Shown in pieces: positions 27,425 through 36,172 of a DNA stretch of 64,000 nt. The notes under the pieces are model-generated. The model did no database searches, was not told the origin of the DNA, and was given only the letters and a program-made list of their open reading frames with translations. The DNA is from Duganella flavida (GTDB lineage Bacteria; Pseudomonadota; Gammaproteobacteria; Burkholderiales; Burkholderiaceae_D). The stretch spans positions 1 to 64,000 of the forward strand of contig NZ_WWCN01000006.1 in the NCBI RefSeq assembly GCF_009857445.1, written 5' to 3'. Each line of letters begins with the position of its first letter. Within the stretch, counting starts at the first letter, position 1. The position numbers and the translations under genes are program-made.

Positions 27425-27918
27425 TTGTCCCCTACCCGCGTTAGCCGCGACTTGAAAACCTTCATACCTGACTGGAAATACTCATGTACTTCATTGAATA
27501 TCATCAGACGAGTTTCCTCTTGTCGCAGTGAGAAAAGCCGAGGTACAACAGATACTCCACTCTGTAGCGCAGCATGTATGGCAATAGCATAGACTTCTTC
27601 CCGATCGCCACCAACACTACTGACAGCGGCCAGATAGACAGGCACTTTACGCGCCTTGGCAGCTCTCATCTTTGCACCACCTAGCCTGACTGGAACTCCA
27701 CTGCCGCTTGCAGCAATACCAGCCGTTGTTTTGACCTGCACAAAGAAAAACGGCCCGTACTCGATGCCATTCTCGTCCAGCAAATTAACGAGAAAATCAA
27801 GTTGGGCTTTTGCCCCAAGAAAGCAGCAAGAAAACCGATAGGCACCTAATGTTTCCAAATGGAATAGCCGGGCGACGATACTCTCACCCAGCCGGCCCAG
27901 TTGATCTTCGGTGCCCAT
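27421..27918 (-). CDS. DUF4365-type putative nuclease-fold protein
   Basis: The 165-residue protein begins EDQLGRLGESIVARLFHLE, then has AQLDFLVNLLDENG and FFFVQVKTTAG: the E, D and QxK positions of the DUF4365 domain, which has a PD-(D/E)XK-like fold. A second part (VPVYLAAVSSVGGDREEVYAI) completes the domain. DUF4365 proteins are often found in variable regions; the function is not established. ATG at 27918 is chosen with GAGG upstream. It overlaps the next gene by 4 bases. Confidence 0.75.
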   Translation of the reverse strand: MGTEDQLGRLGESIVARLFHLETLGAYRFSCCFLGAKAQLDFLVNLLDENGIEYGPFFFVQVKTTAGIAASGSGVPVRLGGAKMRAAKARKVPVYLAAVSSVGGDREEVYAIAIHAALQSGVSVVPRLFSLRQEETRLMIFNEVHEYFQSGMKVFKSRLTRVGDK

Positions 27919-28030
27919 TTGCAGCCTCAACGCCCTTTTTATTAGGGCGATGGTAAGCCATGTATTCAGTTCAAAAGCACAGATCTCTCAAGCAATAGAT
28001 GCATATCAAGCGGCCGTGAAAAAAGCCATC

Positions 28031-28804
28031 TTAATGTGACGGCTTTTTGAAGCGCAGCACGAAGCGGTCGGTTTTGCCGCGAATAGCGGGGTCGAAGATT
28101 TTCAGCTGGTGGTCGTCGGCCGCTACTGCCAGCACGCTGGTTTCGCCGTCGAAGACAAAGCCGGCTTTTTCCACTTCAGCCCTCACCGTTGCAAGATCAA
28201 TGCGGTGCAGGTCTTCGGTATTTTTCAAGCCGCTGCCTGCAACGGCCGCGTGGTCGGCGACGATGTAGTAGCCGCCCGGTTTCAGGCGCTTGAAGACGGC
28301 CTGATTGAAGGCGTTGACGTCGGCGCCTTTCATGAAGCTGTCGTGCAGGTCGTGGTAGTTCTCGAAGGTCCAGGCCACGTCGACCTGGTTGTACAGATCG
28401 GCTTGCGGCTGTTCGGCGGCAGGATAGGACGTGGCTTCCACATTGCCATGTCCCGGCTCCGACGCAATGGCTTTGGCCAGCGCCAGCGGGTCGGACTTGA
28501 AGCCGGTGATTTCGGCCGGCACGTAGGCGTAGACTTTGCCGCTCGGCCCCACCAGCGTCGAGAACAGGCGCGACCAGTAGCCGCCGCCCGGCCAGATATC
28601 CACCACCACATCACCCTTCTTCACTTTAGAAAACGCCAGCAGTTCGGCCGGCAGGCGCACGCTGTCTTGCTGAACATCTTTTTCTGGACGCGCTTTGTCG
28701 GCAACCGCCGCCGATGGCGTCTGCGCCTGCACCGGTAGCGCCAACAGCAGCGGGGTGAGCGACAGCATGGCCAGCGAGGACTTCAAGAACAATACAGATT
28801 TCAT
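28031..28804 (-). CDS. Exported SAM-methyltransferase-like protein
   Basis: A 257-residue protein with a signal peptide (MKSVLFLKSSLAMLSLTPLLLALPVQAQ) in front of a class I methyltransferase fold: motif I is VVVDIWPGGGYWSRLF, with LKPGGYYIVADHAAVAGSG later. This is the layout of the predicted exported methyltransferases of COG4798. SAM is not known in the periplasm, so the true substrate is unclear. ATG at 28804 is chosen at the signal peptide start. A rho-independent terminator lies upstream of the gene, so it is transcribed separately from aceA. Confidence 0.8.
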   Translation of the reverse strand: MKSVLFLKSSLAMLSLTPLLLALPVQAQTPSAAVADKARPEKDVQQDSVRLPAELLAFSKVKKGDVVVDIWPGGGYWSRLFSTLVGPSGKVYAYVPAEITGFKSDPLALAKAIASEPGHGNVEATSYPAAEQPQADLYNQVDVAWTFENYHDLHDSFMKGADVNAFNQAVFKRLKPGGYYIVADHAAVAGSGLKNTEDLHRIDLATVRAEVEKAGFVFDGETSVLAVAADDHQLKIFDPAIRGKTDRFVLRFKKPSH

Positions 28805-28883
28805 GGATCGGACCTTTCCTGATTTTCCGCGCCCGTCGCGCGGCTGCGCTATCTTACTCCGGTCGCGCAAAGACGTCCGTCCA

Positions 28884-28912
28884 TAAAAAAACCCGCCGAA
28901 GCGGGCTTTGCT
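28884..28912 (-). terminator. Rho-independent terminator of aceA
   Basis: On the minus strand AAAGCCCGC pairs with GCGGG around TTCG and is followed by seven T. It lies 15 bases past the aceA stop codon. Confidence 0.85.
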
Positions 28913-28926
28913 ACAAACGAATCAGC

Positions 28927-30507
28927 TTAGAACTGGTTCATGGTGTTGTCTTTACCGGCGGCCTTCAGCGCAGCTTCGCCGCTGAAGTAGTCTTTGTGGT
29001 CGTCGCCGATGTCCGAGCCGGACATGTTCTGGTGCTTGACGCAAGCGATGCCTTGACGGATCTCTTTGCGCTGTACGCCAGCCACGTAGCCCAGCATGCC
29101 CTGGTCGCCGAAGTATTCCTTGGCCAGGTTGTCGGTCGACAGCGCGGCGGTGTGGTAGGTCGGCAGCGTGATCAAGTGGTGGAAGATGCCGGCTTCGCGG
29201 GCTGCATCAGCCTGGAAGGTGCGGATCTTCTCGTCAGCCACTTTGGCCAGCACGGTTTCATCGTACTCGATGCTCATCAGCTGCGAACGCTCGTAGTTCG
29301 ACACGTCTTGACCAGCGGCTTTCATTGCATCGTAAGCTTGCTGGCGGAAGTTCAGGGTCCAGTTGAACGATGGGCTGTTGTTGTACACCAGCTTGGCGTT
29401 CGGGATGACCTTGCGGATTTCACTGACCATGCCGCCGATCTGGGAAATATGCGGTTTTTCGGTTTCGATCCACAGCAGGTCGGCGCCGTTTTGCAGCGAG
29501 GTGATGCAATCCAGCACGCAGCGTGCTTCGCCACTGCCGGCACGGAACTGGAACAGGTTGCTTGGCAGGCGCTTAGGACGCAGCAGTTTGCCGTCGCGCT
29601 TGATGATCACGTCGCCGTTGCCCAGTGCGTCAGCCGAGACTTCGTCGCAATCCAGGAAGGCATTGTATTGGTCGCCCAGGTCGCCAGGTTCGTTGGTAAC
29701 AGCGATCTGCTTGGTCAGGCCGGCGCCCAGCGAATCGGTACGGGCGACGATGATGCCGTCGTCCACGCCCAGCTCCAGGAAAGCGTAGCGGATGGCGCGG
29801 ATCTTGGCCAGGAAGTCTTCGTGTGGCACGGTCACCTTACCGTCTTGGTGGCCGCACTGCTTCTCGTCCGACACCTGGTTTTCAATCTGGATGCAGCAAG
29901 CACCGGCTTCGATGAATTGCTTGGCCAGCAGGTAGGTCGCTTCCGCGTTACCGAAACCAGCGTCGATGTCGGCGATGATCGGTACCACGTGGGTGATGTG
30001 GTTGTCGATCTTCGACTGGATCGCCGCTTTTTCAGCGGCAGGCGCAGCGTCCAGTTGGCGGAACAGGCCGCCCAGTTCGCGGGCATCCGCCTGGCGCAGG
30101 AAGGTGTACAGCTCTTTGATCAGGGCCGAGACGGCGGTCTTTTCGTGCATCGACTGGTCTGGCAGCGGGCCGAATTCCGAGCGCAGCGCGGCAACCATCC
30201 AGCCCGACAGGTAGAGGTAGCGGCGGTCGGTGCTGTTGAAGTGCTTCTTGATCGAGATCATTTTTTGCTGGCCGATGAAACCGTGCCAGCAGCCCAGCGA
30301 CTGGGTGTATTTCGATGGATCCAGATCGTAGGCAGCCATGTCGGCGCGCATGATTTTCGCGGTGTACTTGGCGATATCCAGGCCAGTCTTGAACTTGTTC
30401 TGGGCGCGCATACGAGCAGCGGACTCAGGATTGATGGCGTTCCAGGCGGCGCCTTGTTGCTCCTTCAAACCAGCAACTGCCTTGATGTCGTCTTGGTACT
30501 GGGACAT
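28927..30507 (-). CDS. aceA: Isocitrate lyase
   Basis: Splits isocitrate to glyoxylate and succinate, the first step of the glyoxylate bypass. At 526 residues it belongs to the longer proteobacterial subtype. The catalytic loop reads SDEKQCGHQDGK (Cys in KQCGH), preceded by VPIIADIDAGFGNAEAT with metal-binding Asp. Other conserved blocks are present, including LVYNNSPSFNW. malate synthase is not in the window. With fbp it supports growth on C2 compounds. Confidence 0.96.
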   Translation of the reverse strand: MSQYQDDIKAVAGLKEQQGAAWNAINPESAARMRAQNKFKTGLDIAKYTAKIMRADMAAYDLDPSKYTQSLGCWHGFIGQQKMISIKKHFNSTDRRYLYLSGWMVAALRSEFGPLPDQSMHEKTAVSALIKELYTFLRQADARELGGLFRQLDAAPAAEKAAIQSKIDNHITHVVPIIADIDAGFGNAEATYLLAKQFIEAGACCIQIENQVSDEKQCGHQDGKVTVPHEDFLAKIRAIRYAFLELGVDDGIIVARTDSLGAGLTKQIAVTNEPGDLGDQYNAFLDCDEVSADALGNGDVIIKRDGKLLRPKRLPSNLFQFRAGSGEARCVLDCITSLQNGADLLWIETEKPHISQIGGMVSEIRKVIPNAKLVYNNSPSFNWTLNFRQQAYDAMKAAGQDVSNYERSQLMSIEYDETVLAKVADEKIRTFQADAAREAGIFHHLITLPTYHTAALSTDNLAKEYFGDQGMLGYVAGVQRKEIRQGIACVKHQNMSGSDIGDDHKDYFSGEAALKAAGKDNTMNQF

Positions 30508-30579
30508 GGTGTATCTCCTAAAAGAAAAAAGCGGGAAAGTAAGTCGTGAGCCTTAACTGCGTGCGAACTGCATGACTAA

Positions 30580-30623
30580 ATAGTAGGACATTCTGATGCG
30601 TTGCACAAAGTCTTATATAAGAC
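30580..30623 (-). promoter_or_regulatory. aceA promoter with palindromic operator candidate
   Basis: On the minus strand a -35 TTGTGC (30608-30603) and a -10 TACTAT (30585-30580) are spaced by 17 bases. Two bases upstream of the -35 lies the perfect 14-base palindrome GTCTTATATAAGAC (30610-30623). Its symmetry and place suggest a repressor or activator site. The surrounding interval 30508-30758 has no gene and is AT-rich at 30600-30720. Confidence 0.6.
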
Positions 30624-30758
30624 ATATAACTTAATTTTTTTCCTTATTTTTCAATTAGATAGATCATATTTTTTACAATACAAAACGCCTTTTTAAAAAA
30701 TGAAAAAAATCATGCGGCGGCCCACCATGGTAAATTCCACAATATGAAACGATTTTTC

Positions 30759-31613
30759 TTATGCTGAGGTAACAACACTATTTAAGCGCTGCACCGCCTG
30801 TGCCGGCAGCACCAGCTTGCCGGCTGCAAGGTTCTGGCGCAGGTGAGCCAGGGTCGAGGTGCCCGGGATCAGCAGGATATTCGGCGCGCGCTGCAACAGC
30901 CAGGCCAGCGCCGTTTGCAGCGGCGTCACTTGCAGTTCTGCAGCCACTTCGCCGAGGATGGACGATTGCAGCGGCGTGAAGCCACCCAGCGGGAAGAACG
31001 GCACATAGGCAATGCCCTGCTGCGCCAGCTCGTCGATCAATGCCTCATCATGGCGGTGCACCAGGTTGTAGTGATTTTGCACACAAACGATGTCGGTAAT
31101 GCTGCGCGCCTGCTTTACTTGCTGTGCGGTGGCGTTGCTGAGACCGATGTGGCGGATCAGGCCGCGCTGCTGCAGCTCGGCCAGCTTGGTGATGTGGGCT
31201 TCGATGTCACCTTCGGCCGGACCCATTACATCAAACATCAGGCGCATGTTCACCACGTCCAGCACCTCGAGGCCGAGATTGCGCAAGTTGTCGTGTACGG
31301 CCGCTTCCAGCGCTTCAGGCGACTGCGCCGGCAGCCATGACGCATCAGCACCGCGCAGCGCGCCTACCTTGGTGACGATGGTGAGGTCGTCACGATAGGG
31401 ATGGAGCGCTTCGCGGATCAGCTGGTTGGTGATGTAAGGGCCATAGAAGTCGCTGGTATCGATGTGGTTGACGCCGCTCTCGACTGCCTCGCGCAGCACC
31501 GCCAGCGCTTCCTCGCGGTTCTTCGGCGGGCCGAAAGCGTGCGCGCCGGCCAGCTGCATGGCGCCATAGCCCATGCGGTTCACAGTCAGGTTGCCAAGTT
31601 GGAAGGTACTCAT
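30759..31613 (-). CDS. Aldo/keto reductase
   Basis: An NADPH-dependent reductase of 284 residues. Catalytic features are visible: NHIDTSDFYGP (Asp and Tyr of the tetrad), LTIVTKVGA with Lys, and a later LRHIGLSNATA/VQNHYNL region. Residues near the end (LLIPGTSTLAHLRQNLAAG) bind the cofactor. ATG at 31613 has AAGGAG upstream. It is divergent from the LysR gene 105 bases away, which probably controls it. Confidence 0.92.
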   Translation of the reverse strand: MSTFQLGNLTVNRMGYGAMQLAGAHAFGPPKNREEALAVLREAVESGVNHIDTSDFYGPYITNQLIREALHPYRDDLTIVTKVGALRGADASWLPAQSPEALEAAVHDNLRNLGLEVLDVVNMRLMFDVMGPAEGDIEAHITKLAELQQRGLIRHIGLSNATAQQVKQARSITDIVCVQNHYNLVHRHDEALIDELAQQGIAYVPFFPLGGFTPLQSSILGEVAAELQVTPLQTALAWLLQRAPNILLIPGTSTLAHLRQNLAAGKLVLPAQAVQRLNSVVTSA

Positions 31614-31718
31614 GTGCTTCTCCTTTAGATGGGTTGATGGACACAGTCTAGGAGTCTTAGCGCTGTGCGACAATACACGGCAATAGCACAGCTTGTGCCG
31701 AAATCAGGACAATCCATC
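31614..31718. promoter_or_regulatory. Divergent promoter region of the aldo/keto reductase and LysR genes
   Basis: The 105-base gap between the two divergent genes is where a LysR-type regulator would bind. Candidate T-N11-A dyads occur but none is outstanding. Confidence 0.35.
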
Positions 31719-32618
31719 ATGACCGATTTACAGGACGTGGGCGCCTTCGTGGCCGTAGCCCAGCATGGCGGCTTTCGCGAAGCTGCGCGCAAGACCGGCA
31801 GCAGCCCGTCACAGCTAAGCGAAGCGGTACGGCGGCTGGAGGCCGGACTGGGCGTGCGCCTGCTGCACCGGACCACGCGCAGCGTCGCCGCCACCGATGC
31901 CGGCCAACGCCTGCTGGAGCAGCTGACGCCGGCACTGGATGCGGTGGCGACGGCGCTCGATGTGGTCAACGGCTTCCGCGACCGGCCGGCCGGGCGGCTG
32001 CGGCTGAACGTGCCGGCCAGCGCGTCCAAGCTGGTACTGCCGCGCATCCTGCCGCCCTTCCATCAGGCTTATCCCGACATTACGGTGGAAGTCATCGTCG
32101 ACGATAGTTTTGTCGACCTGCTGCGCAGCGGCTGCGACGCCGGCATCCGCTACGGCGAGCGCATGGAGCAGGACATGGTGGCCACGCCGATCGGTCCGCG
32201 CCAGCAGCGCTTCGCCCTCGCCGCTTCGCCCACCTATCTGGAACGGCACGGCACGCCGAAAAAACCGCAGGACTTGTTGCAGCATACCTGCCTGCGCGGC
32301 CGTTTCTCCAGCGGCGCCATGCCGCCATGGGAATTTGAATACAAAGGCAAACAGGTGCTGATCGAGCCGAACGGCCCGCTAATCGTCAACCTCGGGGCCG
32401 CTGCCGACCTGAAAGTCGATGTGGCCGTGGCCGGCGGCGGGCTGGTGTACCTGTTTGAAGACTGGCTACAGCCCTACTTCGAGCGCGGCGAGCTGGTGCC
32501 GGTGCTGGAACGCTGCTGGCCAGCCTTCCCCGGGCCCCTGCTGTACTACCCAGGCCGCCGCTACCTGCCGGCGCCATTGCGCGCCTTTGTCGACTTTATC
32601 CAGGCCATGCGCTGGTGA
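31719..32618 (+). CDS. LysR-family transcriptional regulator
   Basis: The 299-residue protein has the N-terminal winged helix (FVAVAQHGGFREAARKTG, then SPSQLSEAVRRLEAGLGVRLLHRTTRS) and a substrate-binding domain (RLRLNVPASASKLVLPRILP onward). It belongs to the group common near oxidoreductases. ATG at 31719 fits the family start. Divergent to the aldo/keto reductase gene, its likely target. The effector is unknown. Confidence 0.93.
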   Translation: MTDLQDVGAFVAVAQHGGFREAARKTGSSPSQLSEAVRRLEAGLGVRLLHRTTRSVAATDAGQRLLEQLTPALDAVATALDVVNGFRDRPAGRLRLNVPASASKLVLPRILPPFHQAYPDITVEVIVDDSFVDLLRSGCDAGIRYGERMEQDMVATPIGPRQQRFALAASPTYLERHGTPKKPQDLLQHTCLRGRFSSGAMPPWEFEYKGKQVLIEPNGPLIVNLGAAADLKVDVAVAGGGLVYLFEDWLQPYFERGELVPVLERCWPAFPGPLLYYPGRRYLPAPLRAFVDFIQAMRW

Positions 32619-32701
32619 GGTGTGATTTTGCTGCACTGCGGCTAGCACTCTTTCAATGTTGGCGATATAGTCAATGCACAAATCACAACAAAGGAGACAG
32701 C

Positions 32702-33361
32702 ATGACCATCAAACGTTACTTTGCAGTGCTCTGTTTCATCCTGCCCTGCGCACTCGCGCAGGCGGGCACTTCCCGTGAATCCGTACCGCTGCCAACCCCG
32801 GCCATCGGCGATTCGTGGACCTATCAGTACACTGATGTATGGAAAGGCGCCAAGGGCAATATCAACCGGGTGGAAGTAGCGGCCATCGACGAGGCCGGTG
32901 TGCACGTGGATGTACGCCGCGCTGCCAGCGGCGCCCTGCTGACACAGCAGCTGTTCAGCCCGGAGATGAATCCGGTCGACCGCGGCGCCATGCATTTCGC
33001 GCCGTCGTTTGCGCGCTACGCTTTCCCGCTGGCGCCGGGCAAGGAATGGAGCAGCGATGTCACCGGCAACAATCCCAAGCAAGGCAAGAACTGGCGCTAT
33101 CACATAAAGGGCAAAGTGCTGGACTGGGAAAAGGTGAAAGTGCCGGCCGGCGAGTTTGAAGCGCTGAAGATTGTGGTGGAAGCCACCTACGGCGCCGAGG
33201 ACACCTTCACCAAGAACGGCAGTGGCCAGCTGACCGAGACGGTGTGGTTCGTGCCGGAGCTGAACAACTTCGTCAAGCTTGACTACCGCGACACCGACTG
33301 GCAAGGCCGCCTCTACAACCGCGACAGCTGGGAACTCACCACCTACGTGCGCAAGCAGTAA
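32702..33361 (+). CDS. Secreted protein of unknown function
   Basis: A 219-residue protein with a signal peptide (hydrophobic LCFILPCALA, cleavage near AQAG). The mature part has a WTYQYTDVWKG start, a repeated beta-strand pattern and VKVPAGEFEALKIVVEA, as in periplasmic DUF3108-like beta proteins, but I cannot assign a family. ATG at 32702 has AAGGAG 7 bases upstream. It is convergent with tadG; the stop codons are one base apart. Confidence 0.75.
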   Translation: MTIKRYFAVLCFILPCALAQAGTSRESVPLPTPAIGDSWTYQYTDVWKGAKGNINRVEVAAIDEAGVHVDVRRAASGALLTQQLFSPEMNPVDRGAMHFAPSFARYAFPLAPGKEWSSDVTGNNPKQGKNWRYHIKGKVLDWEKVKVPAGEFEALKIVVEATYGAEDTFTKNGSGQLTETVWFVPELNNFVKLDYRDTDWQGRLYNRDSWELTTYVRKQ

Positions 33362-33362
33362 C

Positions 33363-34730
33363 TCATTTCGAAATCCGCAGGATGGCCGACGCCAGTTTGG
33401 AGAAGCACGGCGTCAGGTCGGCCTGAGTGGCCGCAAAGCAGTACACCCCCACCGGCTTGGCCGCGTTGAAGCAGCGCGCCGGTGCATCGGTCGAGTTGGC
33501 CATGCACTTGAGCGTGTCTTCGCCTTTTTCATTGTCGTAGCCGGTGCCTATCTTCAGGCTGGAGCCCAGGCCCAGCGTGAACACATAAATCCCCTCGTCG
33601 CGCGATTTCGACGCCATCGCTTCCACCAGGTTGCGCGAGGCGCGGTTGACGTTGGCGTAGGTGATGGCGTTGGTCACCACGCGCGGCGAACTGGTCACGA
33701 TTGGATATTCGCGCGCGGCCGGATCGTTGGGATTGGTCGCCAGGTTGTGGGCGTTGTACCAGTCCGGCAGCGAATTGGCCTTGGTGGTGATGTCCGATGG
33801 CGTGCAGGTGCCGCCTAGGGTGGTCGATTGCAGGTCGATGCGGTATAGCCCGCCCGGGGTGCCGGAGCCGTCATCGTCGGTGATGATGGTGCCGGGGATA
33901 GGATTGCCCGAGGAGTCTTTGCAGTCCGTGGTGTTCTTCCAGTTCAGGTAGGCGCCGAAGGAGTTGGGCGCACCATCCGAGAAGAACACGATCACGCGCA
34001 GGTTGGAGCGGTTGTTGTTGGCGGTCGGCACGCTGTTGATCTGGGTGCGCGCCGTGTAAAAACCTTCCGGCGAGGCGGTCGAACCGGTGAATGAGAAGTT
34101 CTTGATGTGGTTGCTCATGGTGGTGCGGTCGAAGCCGCGCGCGGTCGGCCGGATCACGTCGTCCACCACGGCGCCATAGGAAAAATGCACCAGGCCGACG
34201 CGGTCGCGGTCGGCATTGAACTGGTTGAGGAAGGTCTGCCCCGAGCTACGCACATTGGCCGCCGAGCCGGACAGGGAACCGGAGGTGTCCATCACCAGGA
34301 TCATGTCGAGGTCTTTGCGCTTGGTTTCGGTCAGCACGCCGGGCGACATCGGCCCAGTGCTGAAGCCGCCAAACAGCGCAGTCGGCATGGTGGCTGAGGC
34401 GCTGACGGTGATCGTCACCTCGCTGGTGTTGAACACCACACTGATATCGTTCAGGGTGGCGGTCGACATCAGGTAGTTGGCCGGGAAATTGATGTTGAAG
34501 AAGCGCTGCCCGGCGGCCTTGGCGTTGGCGATCTGGTCGCTCTGGTTGGCGCCGTTGCTGATGGCGCGCGCTGCGGCCAGGCCAGCGGCGTCAGTCGCTG
34601 CGTTGAGCTTGGCCTTGACCATGTAGCTCAGGCCGGCGCTAAAGGCCAGTCCCACCACGGCCAGCAAGGTGGTCAGCGAGATTATCACCATCACGGTGAT
34701 GCCGCCGCGTTGTCTGTGTAAGGTTGCCAT
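33363..34730 (-). CDS. TadG-like Flp pilus protein with VWA domain
   Basis: A 455-residue protein with the TadE/G N-terminus (RQRGGITVMVIISLTTLLAVVGLAFSAGL: basic stub plus membrane helix) and a von Willebrand A domain. The metal site is DTSGSLSGS, followed by Thr and Asp positions (FFSDGAPNS). TadG anchors or tips the Flp pilus machinery. It ends the minus-strand run of pilin-like genes, 2 bases after the second tadE-like gene. Two Cys pairs (DCKDSSG and GGTCTPSD) are in an inserted loop. Confidence 0.85.
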   Translation of the reverse strand: MATLHRQRGGITVMVIISLTTLLAVVGLAFSAGLSYMVKAKLNAATDAAGLAAARAISNGANQSDQIANAKAAGQRFFNINFPANYLMSTATLNDISVVFNTSEVTITVSASATMPTALFGGFSTGPMSPGVLTETKRKDLDMILVMDTSGSLSGSAANVRSSGQTFLNQFNADRDRVGLVHFSYGAVVDDVIRPTARGFDRTTMSNHIKNFSFTGSTASPEGFYTARTQINSVPTANNNRSNLRVIVFFSDGAPNSFGAYLNWKNTTDCKDSSGNPIPGTIITDDDGSGTPGGLYRIDLQSTTLGGTCTPSDITTKANSLPDWYNAHNLATNPNDPAAREYPIVTSSPRVVTNAITYANVNRASRNLVEAMASKSRDEGIYVFTLGLGSSLKIGTGYDNEKGEDTLKCMANSTDAPARCFNAAKPVGVYCFAATQADLTPCFSKLASAILRISK

Positions 34731-34732
34731 GA

Positions 34733-35359
34733 TCAGAATACCGTCATTGAGTAAAAGTCCGGACCCAGCACCGGCGTGATGAAGGTGCCGAAGCTGAAGC
34801 TCTGGAACAGCATATTGAATTTGTAGAACACTTCGACCACGTAGATCACTTCGCCGTCCAGCAGCTGGCCACTCATCAGCGACACCGATGGCGCACTATT
34901 CCCGGTCGGGACCAGGCAAGTGCCTGCGGTGCCGCTGGCCCAGTTGGAGCAGCTCCAGACCTTGCTGGTGGGGCCATAGCCGCTAACGCGATAGCCGCGG
35001 TTGTTGACGCTGTCATCCCAGCGGTACTGCTCCAGCACGATGCTCTTGGTGACGCCGTTGCTGGTCGAACCCATGATGCGGGTGATGTAGATCATGCCCA
35101 GCTTGTTCATATCCAGCGGCGGCGCCGAAGCGGCCACCTGGCCGATGATGGTCTGGGCGTTTTCCGACAGCTGCAGCTTGCCGCGCGACGCCAGGTTGGC
35201 GCCCTCGCGCCCCAGGTTGACGATGATCATATTGGCTTGCAGCGCGCGCGCCACATCGATCAGCGCCAGGAACAGCACCAGCAGGATGGGCAGCAGCAGC
35301 GCGAACTCGACCGCAGCAATACCACGGCTGCGCTGGCGGGTGGAGGTGCGGGCGCGCAT
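34733..35359 (-). CDS. TadE-like minor pilin 2
   Basis: The 208-residue protein has the TadE signature RGIAAVEFALLLPILLVLFLALIDVARA: short basic leader, Glu at +5-like position and a membrane helix. The C-terminal domain has a Cys pair (WSCSNW and GTCLVP). It overlaps the preceding tadE gene by one base (TGATG). Likely a pseudopilin of the Tad machine, processed by the same peptidase. Confidence 0.85.
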   Translation of the reverse strand: MRARTSTRQRSRGIAAVEFALLLPILLVLFLALIDVARALQANMIIVNLGREGANLASRGKLQLSENAQTIIGQVAASAPPLDMNKLGMIYITRIMGSTSNGVTKSIVLEQYRWDDSVNNRGYRVSGYGPTSKVWSCSNWASGTAGTCLVPTGNSAPSVSLMSGQLLDGEVIYVVEVFYKFNMLFQSFSFGTFITPVLGPDFYSMTVF

Positions 35360-35832
35360 CAGAAGGCCTCGTTCTGCATGGTGGCGGCCACGGTGAACTT
35401 GTACTGGCCGCTGGGGAAGAAGGCGGCAACGATCGGCGTGGCCAGCTTCCAGGTGCAGTCGAGCCGCAGCACCACGATGTCGCCCGGGTTGCCGAACATA
35501 TTGGCGTTGTAGGCGCTGGAGCTGGCGTAGCTGGTGCCATTGACCGAGATCACCGGGTTGACGCTATCGTACATGCCCATCGAGTTGTTCTTGATTTGCT
35601 GGATCACGGCCAGGTAGCGCTGCTGGTTGCTGGCGGCCGGGTCTTTGTCGGTACGGCCAGTGACGGCGTAGCGCGCCCCCTCGCGCACCGCGTATTGCAT
35701 GGTGAGCGTGGTGTAGAACACAATGCTGTACTCGATCACGCCGATCAGCAGCAGGAAGGCGATCGGTGCAATGATGGCCATTTCGACGACGGCCGAGCCG
35801 CGCTGGCGGCGCAGGAATGCGGGCACTTTCAT
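35359..35832 (-). CDS. TadE-like minor pilin 1
   Basis: The 157-residue product (RQRGSAVVEMAIIAPIAFLLLIGVIEY at its start) is a TadE-type pseudopilin with the Glu in AVVEMA. ATG at 35832 is chosen; a GTG at 35865 would add 11 residues. First gene of the minus-strand tadE-tadE-tadG run, divergent from the histidine kinase. Confidence 0.85.
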   Translation of the reverse strand: MKVPAFLRRQRGSAVVEMAIIAPIAFLLLIGVIEYSIVFYTTLTMQYAVREGARYAVTGRTDKDPAASNQQRYLAVIQQIKNNSMGMYDSVNPVISVNGTSYASSSAYNANMFGNPGDIVVLRLDCTWKLATPIVAAFFPSGQYKFTVAATMQNEAF

Positions 35833-36172
35833 GGTGTTGCGTCCGTGGTACGGTGAAGGAGGCACAGGCGGGGGCGCAGACGGCGCGGGACTGTCGTCAG
35901 CCTGCGCGGCCCAGTAACGGCCGGCGGCGGCGCCACGGGAGCGAGGTGACGGTAATTCATTGTAACTTGATTCATTTTGTTTCGCCTAGTTATTTAACGT
36001 TCGCGAAAAGCATCAAAAGCGCATTACGGGGCGGTGCCGGGGTGAATCATCCCGTGCAGCGTAGCACGCTCTCGCTAGACATTGCAGCGCCGACTGCGTA
36101 GACTCGGTTGTGTTAGCAACAACTATCGAATCGCAATTTCGTTTAGTTTGCTTGTATGTGGGAGATAATGTA
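35833..36172. promoter_or_regulatory. Divergent region between tadE and the histidine kinase gene
   Basis: The 340-base interval holds promoters for both directions. An AT-rich block (about 35955-36015) is visible. No palindrome like those in front of the pilins was seen. Confidence 0.35.

Noticed and set aside
29860..29880. Isocitrate lyase catalytic loop reads KQCGH rather than KKCGH
   Set aside because: This is the normal form in the long proteobacterial subtype, so it is not an anomaly.
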